Below, in pieces: positions 46,001-56,511 of a DNA stretch of 64,000 nucleotides. The DNA comes from Zingiber officinale. Lineage: Eukaryota; Streptophyta; Magnoliopsida; Zingiberales; Zingiberaceae. The stretch covers positions 68,132,744-68,196,743 of the forward strand of contig NC_055998.1 in NCBI RefSeq assembly GCF_018446385.1. Direction: 5' to 3'. The notes under the pieces were generated by a model, which was not told where the DNA came from, searched no databases, and was given only the letters and a program-made list of their open reading frames with translations. The position numbers were made by a program, and so were the translations under genes. Numbering within the stretch: position 1 is the first letter of the stretch; the number at the start of each line of letters is the position of its first letter.

Positions 46001-49000
46001 CTGCTGGGCTGCAAAATATTTTTCACAATTGCTAGTAAATGTCCTTCCCTGTTTAAAGCAAGAAAACATAAAAAGAATCGCCCATATAACACAATTAAAG
46101 AAAGAGAACAGAATTTGCTTCATCAGGTATGAAATAACTTGTAACTACCAAGAAATGATATGATTAGTTAACATGTTTACTTTGCTTTTCTCTGTCTAGT
46201 ACTCATGGAAATGAAATACCATATCCAAGGAAATGAATTAAGCCAGCCCAAAAATGAAAAGATATTTGTTTGCACTTCTACTTAGTGTATGTATATGGTT
46301 TTTTAAGCATAAGTTAAACAAGAATTGAAAGCTATGAACTAGAATTGAATGGTATGATTTTAAATCGAAGAAGATGAAATAAAATTGCTGGATTAAAATT
46401 GTAACGATAGCAGAACTGTGAGGGTATCAATTGAAGTTGCAGGAATGACTTGAAATTGTAGCACATGAACTAGAATAGAACGCTCTAAAATACTCTTTCT
46501 GAATGAGTTGAAAATGCAAGGAATAAACCAAAGTTGATAGATTTGGAAAGAAATTTCAGAGTACAAGTTAAAATTGCAAGGGTAAGTTGAAGTTGCAAGG
46601 AAAGAATTGAAATTAGACACTATGAATATGAACTAGAAATCTAGGACTTTGGATTAAAGTTCATGGATCAGTTAAAATTGCAAGGACCTGTGTTTAAGTT
46701 GCAAAATGAATTGAAACTACAAAGTGGAAACTAGAATTGCAAGATGTAAATGGAATTTTAGGGCAGAGTTGAAGTTGAGGAGCATGTTGAAATTTCAAGG
46801 CGCCAACTATTTTCTAAGGTATGAACTTAAATTATACAGTGTGAGTTGAAGTTGTCCAGACAAGTAAAAGTTTGTTAGGTATAAATTGAAATTGTATGTT
46901 GTAGATTATGGCTTGTAATTGATAGGTTTGAACTGGAATTGTAAAATGGAAACTGAATTCTGAAGTACCTATCAAAGGGTAGTGATGTGGCACAAGGTAA
47001 CTATCTAAATGAGAAAAATTAGAATTCTCACAAATATAAGAAACCTCACAAGAATTTATTAAGATAAAAAAATATCATATAAATGAGGGTCAGGGAGTCT
47101 TTTTAGCAGAAAAAAAGACATTTTTTTTAAAAAAAAATAACAAATTCCCTGATTACTCACTCACATAATGGATAAAATCCATATGACGGAAGAAATTCAT
47201 GCAGCCAATCCCAATAATTAGGACCAAAGCTATAATGATGACGAGAGGCCTATGCTTATTAAACTCAAAACGTTTTTCTTTATCTAATATAAACCTCTAC
47301 TGTGAAAATTTACTTAAAATTCATATAAATAACTTCAACATTGGGATTTGGGTTACAATGAAAAAACTATTCTGATAGAAACAAAAGTTAGACGGTAAAA
47401 CTTTGTATTGGAGAGTAAATCCTATAGAAATGTCACAATTTGTATGACAGATATAAGTAAAAGGTAGTGAAAAAAAGATAAAGGGTTCTTTTTTTATCAA
47501 TAAAACAGACCCAGGGCACCACCATCTTTCCCAAGAACCACACCAATACGAATGAGTACCAATCTAACACCATTATCTACTTCAAGTGCTTTTGCTTCCC
47601 AGTCTCTACAAACCTGAAAATGAGCAAAGCATATGAAATCTCAAGATTAGCACTTCAGGTGAACTTGGATACAAACAAAAGGTTAAGAAATAATAATTTG
47701 ATTATGATGTGCTGTCCAGCAACTGGATATAGGAAAACCAGATTAATGTGCATGTTGAGTTGCATTCACTTTGGTGAATACAAAACAATCAAAGGGATAA
47801 TACAGCCGAAGATTATATCTTGAATTAAGTTACTGCAATTTAGAAGAGTAAAGCTTCAAGGTAAAGGGAGACATTTCTCAATAAAAAAAATTCAAAGCAT
47901 GACCATAACATGAAAGAAAAGGTTGCAACATAATATTATATTTGTCACCTCTGATAGGTAATCATTGCCGGAAGGACTTTTCTCATCAAAAACTGTAGTT
48001 TCGCTTGTACCTGAAAGCGTACAAAGGAACGATAAACAAAATACAATGAATAAGAAGCACACAATAAAGTTTGATAGAAGAATTTGTACATTTATGATTT
48101 TCTTTTTAAGAACAGAATAAATACAACATTTTGAGCTTTTGTAAGCCATTGATGCAAGTCTACTAATTGGTGTCCTTTTAATGTAGGAATGTAGTATGAG
48201 AATAAGAAACCAAGTAACTACAGCTCAATGGGCATAAATTTCTGAATATTAGCTTACTACTAATATTACGGTTTAGTTTTGAACTTTTGTGCAATCCTTA
48301 ATCCCATGAAGAAATTATTCATAAATCAAGGACCCCACCATGAGTTTTTTGCACTAAATTATAGGTATACTAGGAAATTCTTGTCACCCTATTACAAAAC
48401 AACAATAACAAGAAAATGATACAAACATTTGGATAGCAAGATATGAATGCACAAACTACAGTCTGAAACCCTGCACCGTTACAATCTGAATGCTTATAGA
48501 AGCACTCCAAAGTGCAAGACCTGCCTTTATGAAAATGTATGAAGGGCAATTTTTAAATATTACAAGCTCAACAATAACTGTGAGATATGACATTACATGT
48601 GTGTAGAATTGAGAAAAACAAATTTGTACTGTATTAAAATGACAAATCATCTTGTGATTATAAGAAAATATTAGAAAGAGATTGAACAAAGCTGATATTA
48701 TCCAATATATAAGGGCAAGATACAAGAGAGGAATTGGAGTAATATTTTGACATCTATTTGAGAGAAAAAACATTGAAAGAGAGACGAATATATTTTGAAG
48801 TAGCAATCAACAAAGGTTATAAAAGTGTTACAAAAACAAGTGAGATTAGAGTTCTCACATCCAAAAAGGGAAAATAGGGAGATGTTAAACAACAAAGCGA
48901 AAGCTTAACACAACTCTATGCAACAACAACAACAAGAAGCAAGCCTTATCCAAGTAGGTTAGATCGGCTAGCTTAACACAACTCTAAAAGGAGATATTTT

Positions 49001-52000
49001 GGAAGAGATGGGCAATATCTAATCTCATCTAAATCATACACACGAGTCTAATGAAAATTGAAAATTGATAGCTAGATAAGAAGTCTGACAATATTTCAAC
49101 GAGAGGTAAACACTGTTGTGCCCAAAGGATGCCCACATATCTCCATAATGGCATGATATTGTCCACTTTGGGCCTAGGCCCTCATGGCTTTGCTCTTGAG
49201 CTCTTCCCAAAAAGTCTCATGCCAATGGAGATGTCCTATATCCTTTTAAACCAATGATCTTTACCAAACCCATGAGTTTTACCAAATCTTCCCAATAAGG
49301 GACTTTAAATGAACCTCAACAATCCTCCTCTTAAACGAAGGACCACCATTACAGTCATGGTCTGGCCCCCCGTGAGCATTTAGTCACCCTGACCTGTTCT
49401 GAGCCTCCCTGTGAGCATCCGGTCACCCTGACCTACTCCAAGCCTCCCCGCAAGCATCTGATCACCTTGATCGGATGCTTGCGAGGAGACCCGGAGTAAG
49501 TCAGGATGACTGAATGTTCGAGGGGAGGCCTAGAGTAGGTCAGGGTGACCAGATGTTCGCAGGGAACCATATCAATTGGTTGAATTGATAGTGAGATATT
49601 GTAGATATACATAGAACACTATTCTTAACTATTCCTAGTCAAGCATTAATATATAAGGACAATATTAATACGTTGAGACTAGTATGTAGGTCAACGGATG
49701 ACTTTATCTCACAAGTCATGAATATGAGATATCAAGTTGACACATGGGTATATATTAGAGAATATGTACTGAATGACCTGCCATGAGAATGTTTCATGAA
49801 TCGTTATATGAGTGTCATAAACGTTCTTATGTACTATTAGTATAAATAATCCTTAGACATGAAGTCACTACGGTTCCCTACATAAGGAGTTGTATACTTT
49901 GGTATTGGCAAACGTCACCTGTAACAAGGTGGGCAATAAAGTCGATCATTGAGTATGCAATGAATTATGCGGAGGGATGTGAGTGATGTAGATGGGAATT
50001 ATCCCTTCCATATGACGAAAGCGATATAACCCCTTGATTAGTGGGACACAAGAAAGCATGGTCATGCTCAAATGAGTCAATATGAGATATTGAGCTTATT
50101 TGATTGAGTGTGTCTATTTAGAGATCAAGAAACACAAAGGTTGATAAGAGGATGACACGGTCTATGCCTCATTGATCAATCTAGATATCAAGGATAGAGG
50201 GACCAAGTCATATAAGATAATAGCCACGGACAGGTTAGGTCGGATCTCGACTTTCTCGTCACTTGGGTAGCAATGATGCCTTGCTAGATGTCACTCATTG
50301 CTTATGTATCTATCTAAATGTTGATTTGGATACATTGCCAACGTTACGAGAACCTATTGGGTCACACACACAGAACAAGTAAATTTGTAGATTGGTTCAT
50401 ATGATGAATCATTGGATTAAGTCTAATCCGAATTGGACTTATTGAGTTAGACTCAATTGGATCTAATTATTGAATTGAATCCAATTCAAACTAGACTCAA
50501 GGAGTCAATTCGAATTAATGAAATAGTGATTCATTGAATTCGAAATTATATGAGATTAATTGAGTTAGACTCAAGTGAATCCAACCATATGGATTCAATA
50601 AAATCCGAATTAGACTTGAGTTAGAATCCAGTGAATTCATTCACTAAAGAGGATTAATGGAGATTAATTCATTCACTTGAATTAGAAGAATTTTGAAATT
50701 AATTATTCATTCAATTTCAAAATTGAATTCAAAATGAAGAGTTCAAAGCTAGTCCTTAATGGAGTGTTAATGCTCATTAAAGCTCATTAATTGAATTAAT
50801 GCTCATTATTCATTGGATGAAGTACAAAAAAACATTTTTCTCCCATTTTGATTGTGAATTTTTCTTCTTCTTCCTCTCTTTCTCTTGCATTGGCCGAAAC
50901 TCACCTTCTTGGTTGCTAGCACAACCTTAGGTAGTTTTCTTTCTCCACTTTGTGAGTTTGTGAGACAAACGGAGACACTTGTTCATGTGGATACCGAAAG
51001 AGGCACGGACGCTTGATCGTGCTGAGATCCGAGCTGTCGGGAGATCGTGTGCACGCATCAAAGGTATAACCTTCTTATGATGCAAAACTTAGTATATGTT
51101 GTTATTTTCTTTCCCTTCGTATGGATCTTCTGGAAGAATTAGATGTTTTCCGCTACGTTTTAGCGTGTTTAGCGCCCTAATTCCTTACAAACACAAGAGA
51201 GGAAGATGCACTGTTTCTTCAAAACATTGGCTTCAAAATCTACTTTTCTTTCAAAACTAACTTTTTGTCTTGTTCTTTTCTCTACTTTGAAATATATACC
51301 CTCCTATTTAATCTGTTTGATAATATGCCACCAATAAATACCCCAAGTAGGCGATGTGGGGTTGCAACAAACGCAAATTAATCGAGGAAAAAGGAGATCA
51401 AAAAAGACTTGATTGCAACACTAAAATAGGATAAAATTTCATTTAAATATAATAAGGGATCAAGCCTAATGATATAGAAGGACCGCACTCAGATTAATCA
51501 CATAAATTTTAAGACCAATAATAATTAATCTCTAAAAATTTATAAACATATCATAGTAAACTACTTAGAGAATTTGCTTGGTTGGCACAACCAAAACTGA
51601 AATAGGTTCATCTGACTTTGCTGTCACTTCCCTTTTCTATTGTTGTGCGCTCGCTCTTACACTACCCTCTCTTTTAAATTTTCCATCTCTCCCCCTTTAA
51701 TGATAGATAAAACTAAAGAGATATTGTAGAAAGAGAATCTTTCTATCTTTACGGATATTATCTAGTGGTGTTAATTTCAGTTATTGACTATGAAATCCTA
51801 ATCTCAAACCTCTACAATAAACCATAGGATTTTTTATAATTTGAAAGAGTTGTGAATAAAAAAAGACTATCTAATGATGTACTAGGTAACCATATTTGAG
51901 TATGAAGTTATAAAAAGTCATCAAGATTGCCACTTTCTTTGCCTCTGGAATCATCTTATATTTTGGCACAAATCAAATATTACATATAAAAATAATTTAC

Positions 52001-52378
52001 CTTATAGCTACAGAATGCTTAGAAAATATTCCGTTGGATGCAATTCTACAAATATTGGTAATTGGCGGTTATTGCAAAAAGAGGAAATATTGAAAACACA
52101 AATTTACTAACTGCATACCATAATAACCAATTGCTGTTGCACTGACCAAAACTGAAGGCCTCAGGTCCGTGCTTCCATTATTTATTAAATCTACAACCTT
52201 TAGCATACAAATTCAATAATAGGATCATCAGTCAATTAAAAGGGAGGGAGATGTAGTTGAGCATCCATCACTTAAATAACCATTGAAGGTATGTGGTTGC
52301 AGAATTTCCATCAGCAATTAAAGGATCAAAAACCTTTGAGGTCGTATTTATGCGGCTATGTTTGATCTCCTTCTTTAT
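42750..52378 (-). CDS. SDR39U1-like epimerase, GIANT CHLOROPLAST 1/SulA homologue, C-terminal eight exons (partial)
   Basis: Exons in order on the - strand: 52,378-52,334; 52,197-52,119; 48,010-47,949; 47,613-47,511; 45,853-45,793; 45,088-45,018; 43,072-42,933; 42,857-42,750 (TAA). GT-AG borders and phases agree across all junctions, giving 222 residues with no stop. The protein is the C-terminal two thirds of an extended SDR/epimerase: [21 protein letters not shown] with the YY of the cofactor site, [58 protein letters not shown] and a DUF1731 end, [20 protein letters not shown] to [14 protein letters not shown]. This matches plant GC1/SulA (At2g21280), a plastid inner-envelope-associated protein affecting chloroplast division. 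The exons for the Rossmann GxxGxxG start and transit peptide are not in the window. Confidence 0.9.
43073..45017. other. Intron of the SDR39U1-like gene containing a SINE
   Basis: 1.9-kb intron, AT-rich. Apart from the SINE-like unit at 44,035-44,240 I see no recognised element. Confidence 0.5.
44035..44240 (-). repeat. tRNA-derived SINE-like repeat in an intron
   Basis: On the - strand it starts near tttgcctcctctggttggtg, has an A-box-like ggttggtgcagttagtacc and a B-box-like ggggtcaattccc, then gtgtagggctgccttgg. Related in design to the unit at 12,475-12,660. The tRNA of origin cannot be named. Confidence 0.5.
45018..45853 (-). CDS. SDR39U1-like gene, exons 5 and 6 of the visible set
   Basis: 45,853-45,793 (61 bp) encodes [19 protein letters not shown] between split codons. 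45,088-45,018 (71 bp) completes the Trp codon and encodes [20 protein letters not shown], then SYK and the first base of a Gly codon. Both are too short to stand out as frames. Borders were set by GT-AG and by phase. Confidence 0.88.
46300..46970. repeat. Degenerate minisatellite, unit about 20-24 bp
   Basis: Variants of gaattgaaattgcaagg and gaactagaattgcaag recur more than twenty times with no exact period. It lies in the intron 45,854-47,510 of the SDR39U1-like gene. No coding frame. Confidence 0.65.
47511..48010 (-). CDS. SDR39U1-like gene, exons 3 and 4 of the visible set
   Basis: 48,010-47,949 (62 bp) gives [20 protein letters not shown]. 47,613-47,511 (103 bp) gives [20 protein letters not shown] and [14 protein letters not shown]. 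These include the substrate-side loop after the Tyr-Tyr motif. The 335-bp intron between them has no element. Confidence 0.88.
48918..48975 (+). repeat. LINE/SINE 3' tail fragment
   Basis: caacaacaacaacaagaagc followed by aagccttatccaagtaggtt and gatcggcta matches the terminal part of plant RTE LINEs (compare the antisense tail at 27,045-27,090). Only the tail is present. Confidence 0.55.
49112..49340. repeat. Mid-repetitive LTR/TRIM-like segment
   Basis: tgttgtgcccaaaggatgcc, then cacatatctccataatggca and ttgtccactttgggc to aacaatcctcctcttaaacg. I recognise this wording as a recurrent plant repeat, often near genes, but cannot name the family. It leads into the palindrome at 49,370. Confidence 0.4.
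49370..49566. repeat. Large imperfect palindrome built from a roughly 45-bp repeat
   Basis: The unit gagcatccggtcaccctgac plus ctactccaagcctcccc is repeated on the left (near 49,372, 49,413 and 49,455) and in inverted form on the right (near 49,490 and 49,535). The centre folds as cgcaagcatctgatca against tgatcggatgcttgcg (49,451-49,488). The arms are about 95 bp each. It abuts the truncated copia LTR at 49,568. Confidence 0.85.
49568..51189 (+). mobile_element. 5'-truncated copia LTR, solo
   Basis: Homologous in order to the long LTR at 2,398-4,170 (opposite strand): atatcaattggttg, gatgacacggtctatgcctc near 50,151, gccaacgttacgagaaccta near 50,338, a pyrimidine-rich leader near 50,870, and an end in agcgccctaattccttaca. 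The first 150-200 bp of the LTR are missing and replaced by the palindrome. No internal domains follow, so it is a solo LTR or fragment, located in the intron 48,011-52,118. Confidence 0.75.
51190..52118. other. Intron remainder next to exon 52,119-52,197
   Basis: No recognised feature apart from a short antisense-LINE-like stretch near 51,380-51,500 (aaagaagacttg-like words also seen at 33,450). Confidence in that fragment is low. Confidence 0.35.
52119..52378 (-). CDS. SDR39U1-like gene, first two visible exons
   Basis: 52,378-52,334 (45 bp, phase 0) encodes [15 protein letters not shown]. 52,197-52,119 (79 bp) encodes [20 protein letters not shown], then TAIGYY and one base of a Gly codon. 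The acceptor before 52,378 (gcatacag) implies at least one further upstream exon. Confidence 0.87.
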
Positions 52379-53269
52379 CTGTATGCATAAAAAGAACGTC
52401 ATAGAATTAACATTTGAAATGAAGCATTTGAACTGCAGAACAAAATTAAACTGCTAATGTTAAGCGATGTTTAACTAGAATCTAAAGTGTCACTGGAAAA
52501 GGTTTTCTTGTCCCTTCTCCCTAGGTAGGGAAGGTCGCCCCACCTACCTATGTCAAATGTGTTCTATATCTTCAATATTTCAAACTTTTCCACAATCCTT
52601 CACCGTAAGATGACTCAAGGATTTCATAAAACCTCAAGTTATTATAGATACATTCAATTCTAAGACAACTCAATAAGTCTCCTGGAACCTTCAAATCATG
52701 AAATGATCTCCTTAGGTTCCACATGTTATCGAACAAAGTGGCTATTGACCTATATGTTTTTTTTCCTCTCATGAATATTGTAGTACAGGCAATGTGTATG
52801 TCAGATTTTTACAATGCCTATTAGTCACTAAGTCATTGAGCTAGACAAGTTCACGTGGAAAAAATTGTCCAACATATTTTTCCTTGCTCTTGATCTGGCC
52901 ACTATATTCTAATTTTTTTCTTTTTCAATAAATCAAAATTTCTCTTTGGACATAATAGTCTAATATGAACTAGTAGAATCATTAGTTCAGAAGAGACATG
53001 ACCAGGAGTCTGAATATCATAGAAGTCTAACCTAGGAAATAAGGACTGAGAATGTTTTCCTAATTGATAGAATGCCCACTCAAAACTATCGCAGGTTTGA
53101 TCCTTAAAAGAAAACTTGGTATATTTTATGCAAATGGGATGGAAATATATGTATTTATATACTCCAAAATAAATAACTAATCTCAAAATTAGGAAACTAG
53201 ACTAGGTAAATATAATACTAATAAATATCAGAGTGTTATTTGCATTGATTCTTTCAAACATTCTAACTA
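52379..53269. other. Upstream intron or flank, no gene recognised
   Basis: Contains tctccctaggtagggaagg (52,517-52,535), a short palindrome. Two - strand frames (52,572-52,772 and 52,902-53,186) show no family motif. If the SDR39U1-like gene is intact, this is part of an intron longer than 11 kb. Confidence 0.4.
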
Positions 53270-53600
53270 ATGGTGGAGCATAAATGTTTATCATGTCCGT
53301 CGAACTTGTCACATAGAAATACAAATCAAGCTATTGAGAAAAGCTGGGTAAAGATATATGCAATTTGATCTTCGAAAGAAGAGTGTAGGGTGTTAATCTT
53401 CTTAGAAGTAATCACATTGCACTCGTCACATAGAAATACAAATCAAGCTATTGAGAAAAGCTGGGTAAAGATATATGCAATTTGATCTTCGAAAGAAGAG
53501 TGTAGGGTGTTAATCTTCTTAGAAGTAATCACATTGCACTCGAAGTGACAGTCTACCTTGCATTAATAGAATAATAGTTTATTTGTAAAGTAGATAATTA
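53270..53600 (-). pseudogene. Copia RNase H C-terminal remnant, partly duplicated
   Basis: On the - strand the frame gives VDCHFECNV, then SSFEDQIAYIFTQLFS and FLCDKF. This is a decayed form of the copia RNase H end, in which DQ(I/L)ADIFTK is conserved. The last part is present twice because of the 117-bp duplication. No LTR pair is seen. Confidence 0.6.
53308..53541. repeat. Perfect 117-bp tandem duplication
   Basis: 53,308-53,424 and 53,425-53,541 appear identical base for base, beginning gtcacatagaaatac and ending cacattgcactc. Perfect identity inside an otherwise decayed element implies a very recent event or an assembly duplication. Confidence 0.9.
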
Positions 53601-54650
53601 TTTGATTGTCATAATGCTAACAACTGGTTCTTTATGTTAATCTAGGTCTTAAATAAATATTTAATCAACAATCATCTTACAAGTTGTATGTGTTACTGAC
53701 CATATTATGTTTCAAAAGTAGATTGTGCTACCACATTTTCTTTGTCTTTCTACTTTATAAGGTTTCCTCCAATAGTCCCAGTAATAATTCAAACACATAT
53801 TCCGATATATGTTCCTTCTCCAAGGAAGGTTTCTTCAATTGAAGTACAACCTCAATTACCTAAACAACAGAAACGTGTTTTAAATCTCTACTTCAATCTC
53901 GTAGTACTATTTATTAAGCCCAAGAAAAAGTAAAATTCTACAACATCAGGAATATTTAACTCTAAATCAAGGTATAAGAAAATAAAGAAGATTGGAATGA
54001 AGGAATGGAAAAATGCCAAATATGCATGTAATTTATCTCGGAGCAAATAATCTCAATTAGTATTATTAATAGTGAAAAAAAAAGAAAGAGAAAATTAATC
54101 AATCCAAACTGAACAATTAGAAAAAAGAATAAAGAATTTTATTCATATAAAAAAGAAAATAACCAATCAATTCATCATAAAAAAGAAATTTTCTATAAAA
54201 TGTATATATAGCCAAATCAAAAAGAACTGTTTTTAAACAAAAAATTCTTAATATATGTTATCTAGTAAATATTAAATTAGAAGGTTCTAAAATAAAATAT
54301 TAAAAAGAATAAATAATAAATAAAGTAATATGCATAAAATATATAAAAGAAGAGATTCATACACTTCCCATAGATTTGATTCCTCCTTACACTTACAACT
54401 CCAACCATATTCAATAATTTCATCAATTATATTCTTATAAAAAGAATGAATTAGTTAGGTTAATCCTCTCATAGTGATGGTAAAAACCTTAGTATAAAGA
54501 TTACGGCAATTTACCAAAGGGCGCATTCAAGTTTGTGAATTGAACAAAAGACGGATTATACTTTGATATTTACCAAAGGACACACTCAATTTATTACTTT
54601 TCCCATTTTAATCCTCAATCCTTGCTCTCTTCTCTTTCCTCTCTCCAATG
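53601..54650. other. AT-rich DNA, no gene recognised
   Basis: 53,742-53,933 has an open + frame (VPVIIQTHIPIYVPSP) of unknown origin. 53,930-54,420 is very A-rich. Nothing else recognised up to the target duplication at 54,651. Confidence 0.4.
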
Positions 54651-54655
54651 AATAT

Positions 54656-54787
54656 TGTTGTGAGAAACAAGGGTAGATAAGTCTTTTTATCTTTTGTAAA
54701 TAAGTTGATGCTTAGGGTTGTGTGGTTATATAAACGAATGTATTTCTCCTGAAATAGGTATGATTTAAAAATCTCTTTATTACAACA
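54656..54787 (+). repeat. 5' LTR of the 54.7-59.8 kb copia element
   Basis: Starts TGTTGTGAGAAACAAGG and ends TTTATTACAACA. It carries a possible TATA-type sequence, ggttatataaacg (54,724-54,736). It differs from the 3' LTR only at 54,751 (G, against A at 59,753). The length is very short for a copia LTR. Confidence 0.95.
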
Positions 54788-54799
54788 TGGTATCAGAGC
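54788..54799 (+). promoter_or_regulatory. Primer-binding site, initiator methionine tRNA
   Basis: TGGTATCAGAGC directly after the 5' LTR, complementary to the 3' end of plant initiator Met-tRNA. Confidence 0.95.
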
Positions 54800-55326
54800 A
54801 TGGTTCTGATCCCTAACCCTAACCCTAGCCACCGACGCATCTTCTTCCTCTCTGCCCTAGCGCCGACCAAGCTTTCCTCTTCCCTTCTTCATCGCTGCCC
54901 GCGTTTGGCCTCTGGTTTCCTGCTGCCAACCACAAGAGGCGCCTCTTGCTTCGCCGATCGCCTGCCAGTGGTCCTACCTTTGCTTCGCTGATCGCCTGCC
55001 GGTGGAACTGGAGAAGGCGAGAAGGGGAACGACGCCCTCTCTGCTCGCGCACGCCGCGGACGCCCTCTCTGCTCGGGCACGCCCTCTCTGCTCGCGCACG
55101 CCGCGGACGCCTCCCGTCCACCAAACGCCGCGGACGCCCCTGCCACCGGCCAGAGCCACCAGCAGTAGCCTCCAGCAGTGTCGGACAGAAAGCACAAGAA
55201 GCTGCCTCCTGTTTCCAGAGTTCTCTGCCTCCTTCCTTCTCTTGATTTTTTTTTTTTCTCTTCTCTTCAGCCTAGTCTGCTGCCGCCGCCCTTCCAGAAA
55301 AACATTTTTTTTTTTTTGTGATCTTA
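54800..55326 (+). other. GC-rich leader of the copia element with a 28-bp repeat
   Basis: Between PBS and the gag ATG. gccctctctgctcgcgcac or a near variant occurs three times at 55,030-55,099, and gccgcggacgcc recurs. Long frames occur on both strands because the region is GC-rich and stop-poor. None shows a domain. A T-rich run (55,244-55,256 and 55,308-55,317) precedes gag. Confidence 0.7.
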
Positions 55327-56511
55327 ATGGCGGACAACGCTAGCGAAACCTCTGGGATTTCTTTGAACCCTATGTCTTCTTCAGGACAGGTACAACCGGT
55401 TTTCACAATGACAGGCACTGGAGGGTCCGGTCTTCAAATAGTATCAGAAAAATTGTCTGAGACAAATTATGCATCTTGGGCAATTGCTGTTGAACTTTAT
55501 GTCGAACGCCATGATAAACTTGATATTCTTCATGGCACTAAAGTAAAACCAGATGAGAAGGATCCTAGCTTTCGCACTTGGCGACGTGACAATATTCAAT
55601 TAATGACTTGGATGCTTAACTCTGTTAATTCTTGCATCAAACAAGTCATTCTTCATAACAAAACAGCATACGACATGTGGAAGACACTAGAGCAGATGTA
55701 TGGACGTCGACATGATATGCTGCGTACTTATCAGATCAGCAGTCAAATTTTCAAACTTGAACAAGGTTCTATGTCCATCACCAATTATTTTGCTACTCTG
55801 AAGGGGCTGTGGGATGAGTTTGACTACTACCGGTTGGAAAATTGGAGTTCCACGGATGATCATCAGAGATATTTAAAGCTTCTGGAAAAAGACAGAATTA
55901 TTAAATTTGATCCTACTCCCTCTCTAGAACAGGTTTACTACAAAATTCTAAGTGAAGAAGGTAGAAAAAGGACCATGAACAACAAGGGGATTTCCGCTGT
56001 AAGCCCTCCGATTGGGGAGACCTCTGTCTTTATTGGTTCTGCAAACAAGTTCCGACCTGGGGGAACTAAAAGACAAGGGGACAGATTTTGTCGGCACTGC
56101 AAGAGGACTAATCATAATTCAGATTTCCGTTGGGAAAAATATCCAGAAAAAAAACCTGAAAAATTTAAGCACAATGCTAAGAAGGCTCCTAATAATAGTA
56201 ATATTGCTGTCCAAAAGATAGAAAATAAAGAGACTATTGGTTCCTCTGTGCCTTCTACCACTGGACTGTCTTCTACTGATATTGTTAATCTCCAGCATCT
56301 TCTCTCTCGGCTTCAGGCTTCATCTTCGGCCTCTACTTCAGCAGACTCTACTCCCTTTCAAGCGCACACAGGTATTCGTGGTCTGGGATTAAGTGCTACT
56401 GGTCCCAGCTTTTACAGCCCCTGGGTCATTGATTCAGGAGCTACGGATCACATGACAAATGCTGCTACTCCTTTATTTCTTACTCTTTATCCTCTGGGCA
56501 GGAGAAAGTGA
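55327..56511 (+). pseudogene. Copia gag-protease open region, frameshifted at its end
   Basis: ATG at 55,327 (MADNASETSG) is taken because it begins family-like sequence; upstream codons are leader. The UBN2-type gag core shows YASWAIAVELYVE, LMTWMLNSVN and ISSQIFKLEQGSMSITNYFA. The zinc knuckle at 56,092-56,130 reads CRHCKRTNHNSDFR, with Arg (CGT) in place of the last Cys. The protease start WVIDSGATDHMTN lies near 56,424-56,460. A one-base deletion near 56,470 shifts the frame to the TGA at 56,509. As gag alone it is open for about 380 codons. Confidence 0.85.

Noticed and set aside
52572..53186. Two - strand frames as upstream exons of the SDR39U1-like gene
   Set aside because: They lack the expected Rossmann or NLAG-type motifs of that protein and no acceptor/donor pair joins them in phase.
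54825..55245. Several overlapping frames on both strands, Arg/Ala-rich
   Set aside because: They fall in the GC-rich copia leader with a 28-bp repeat. Open length is explained by base composition.
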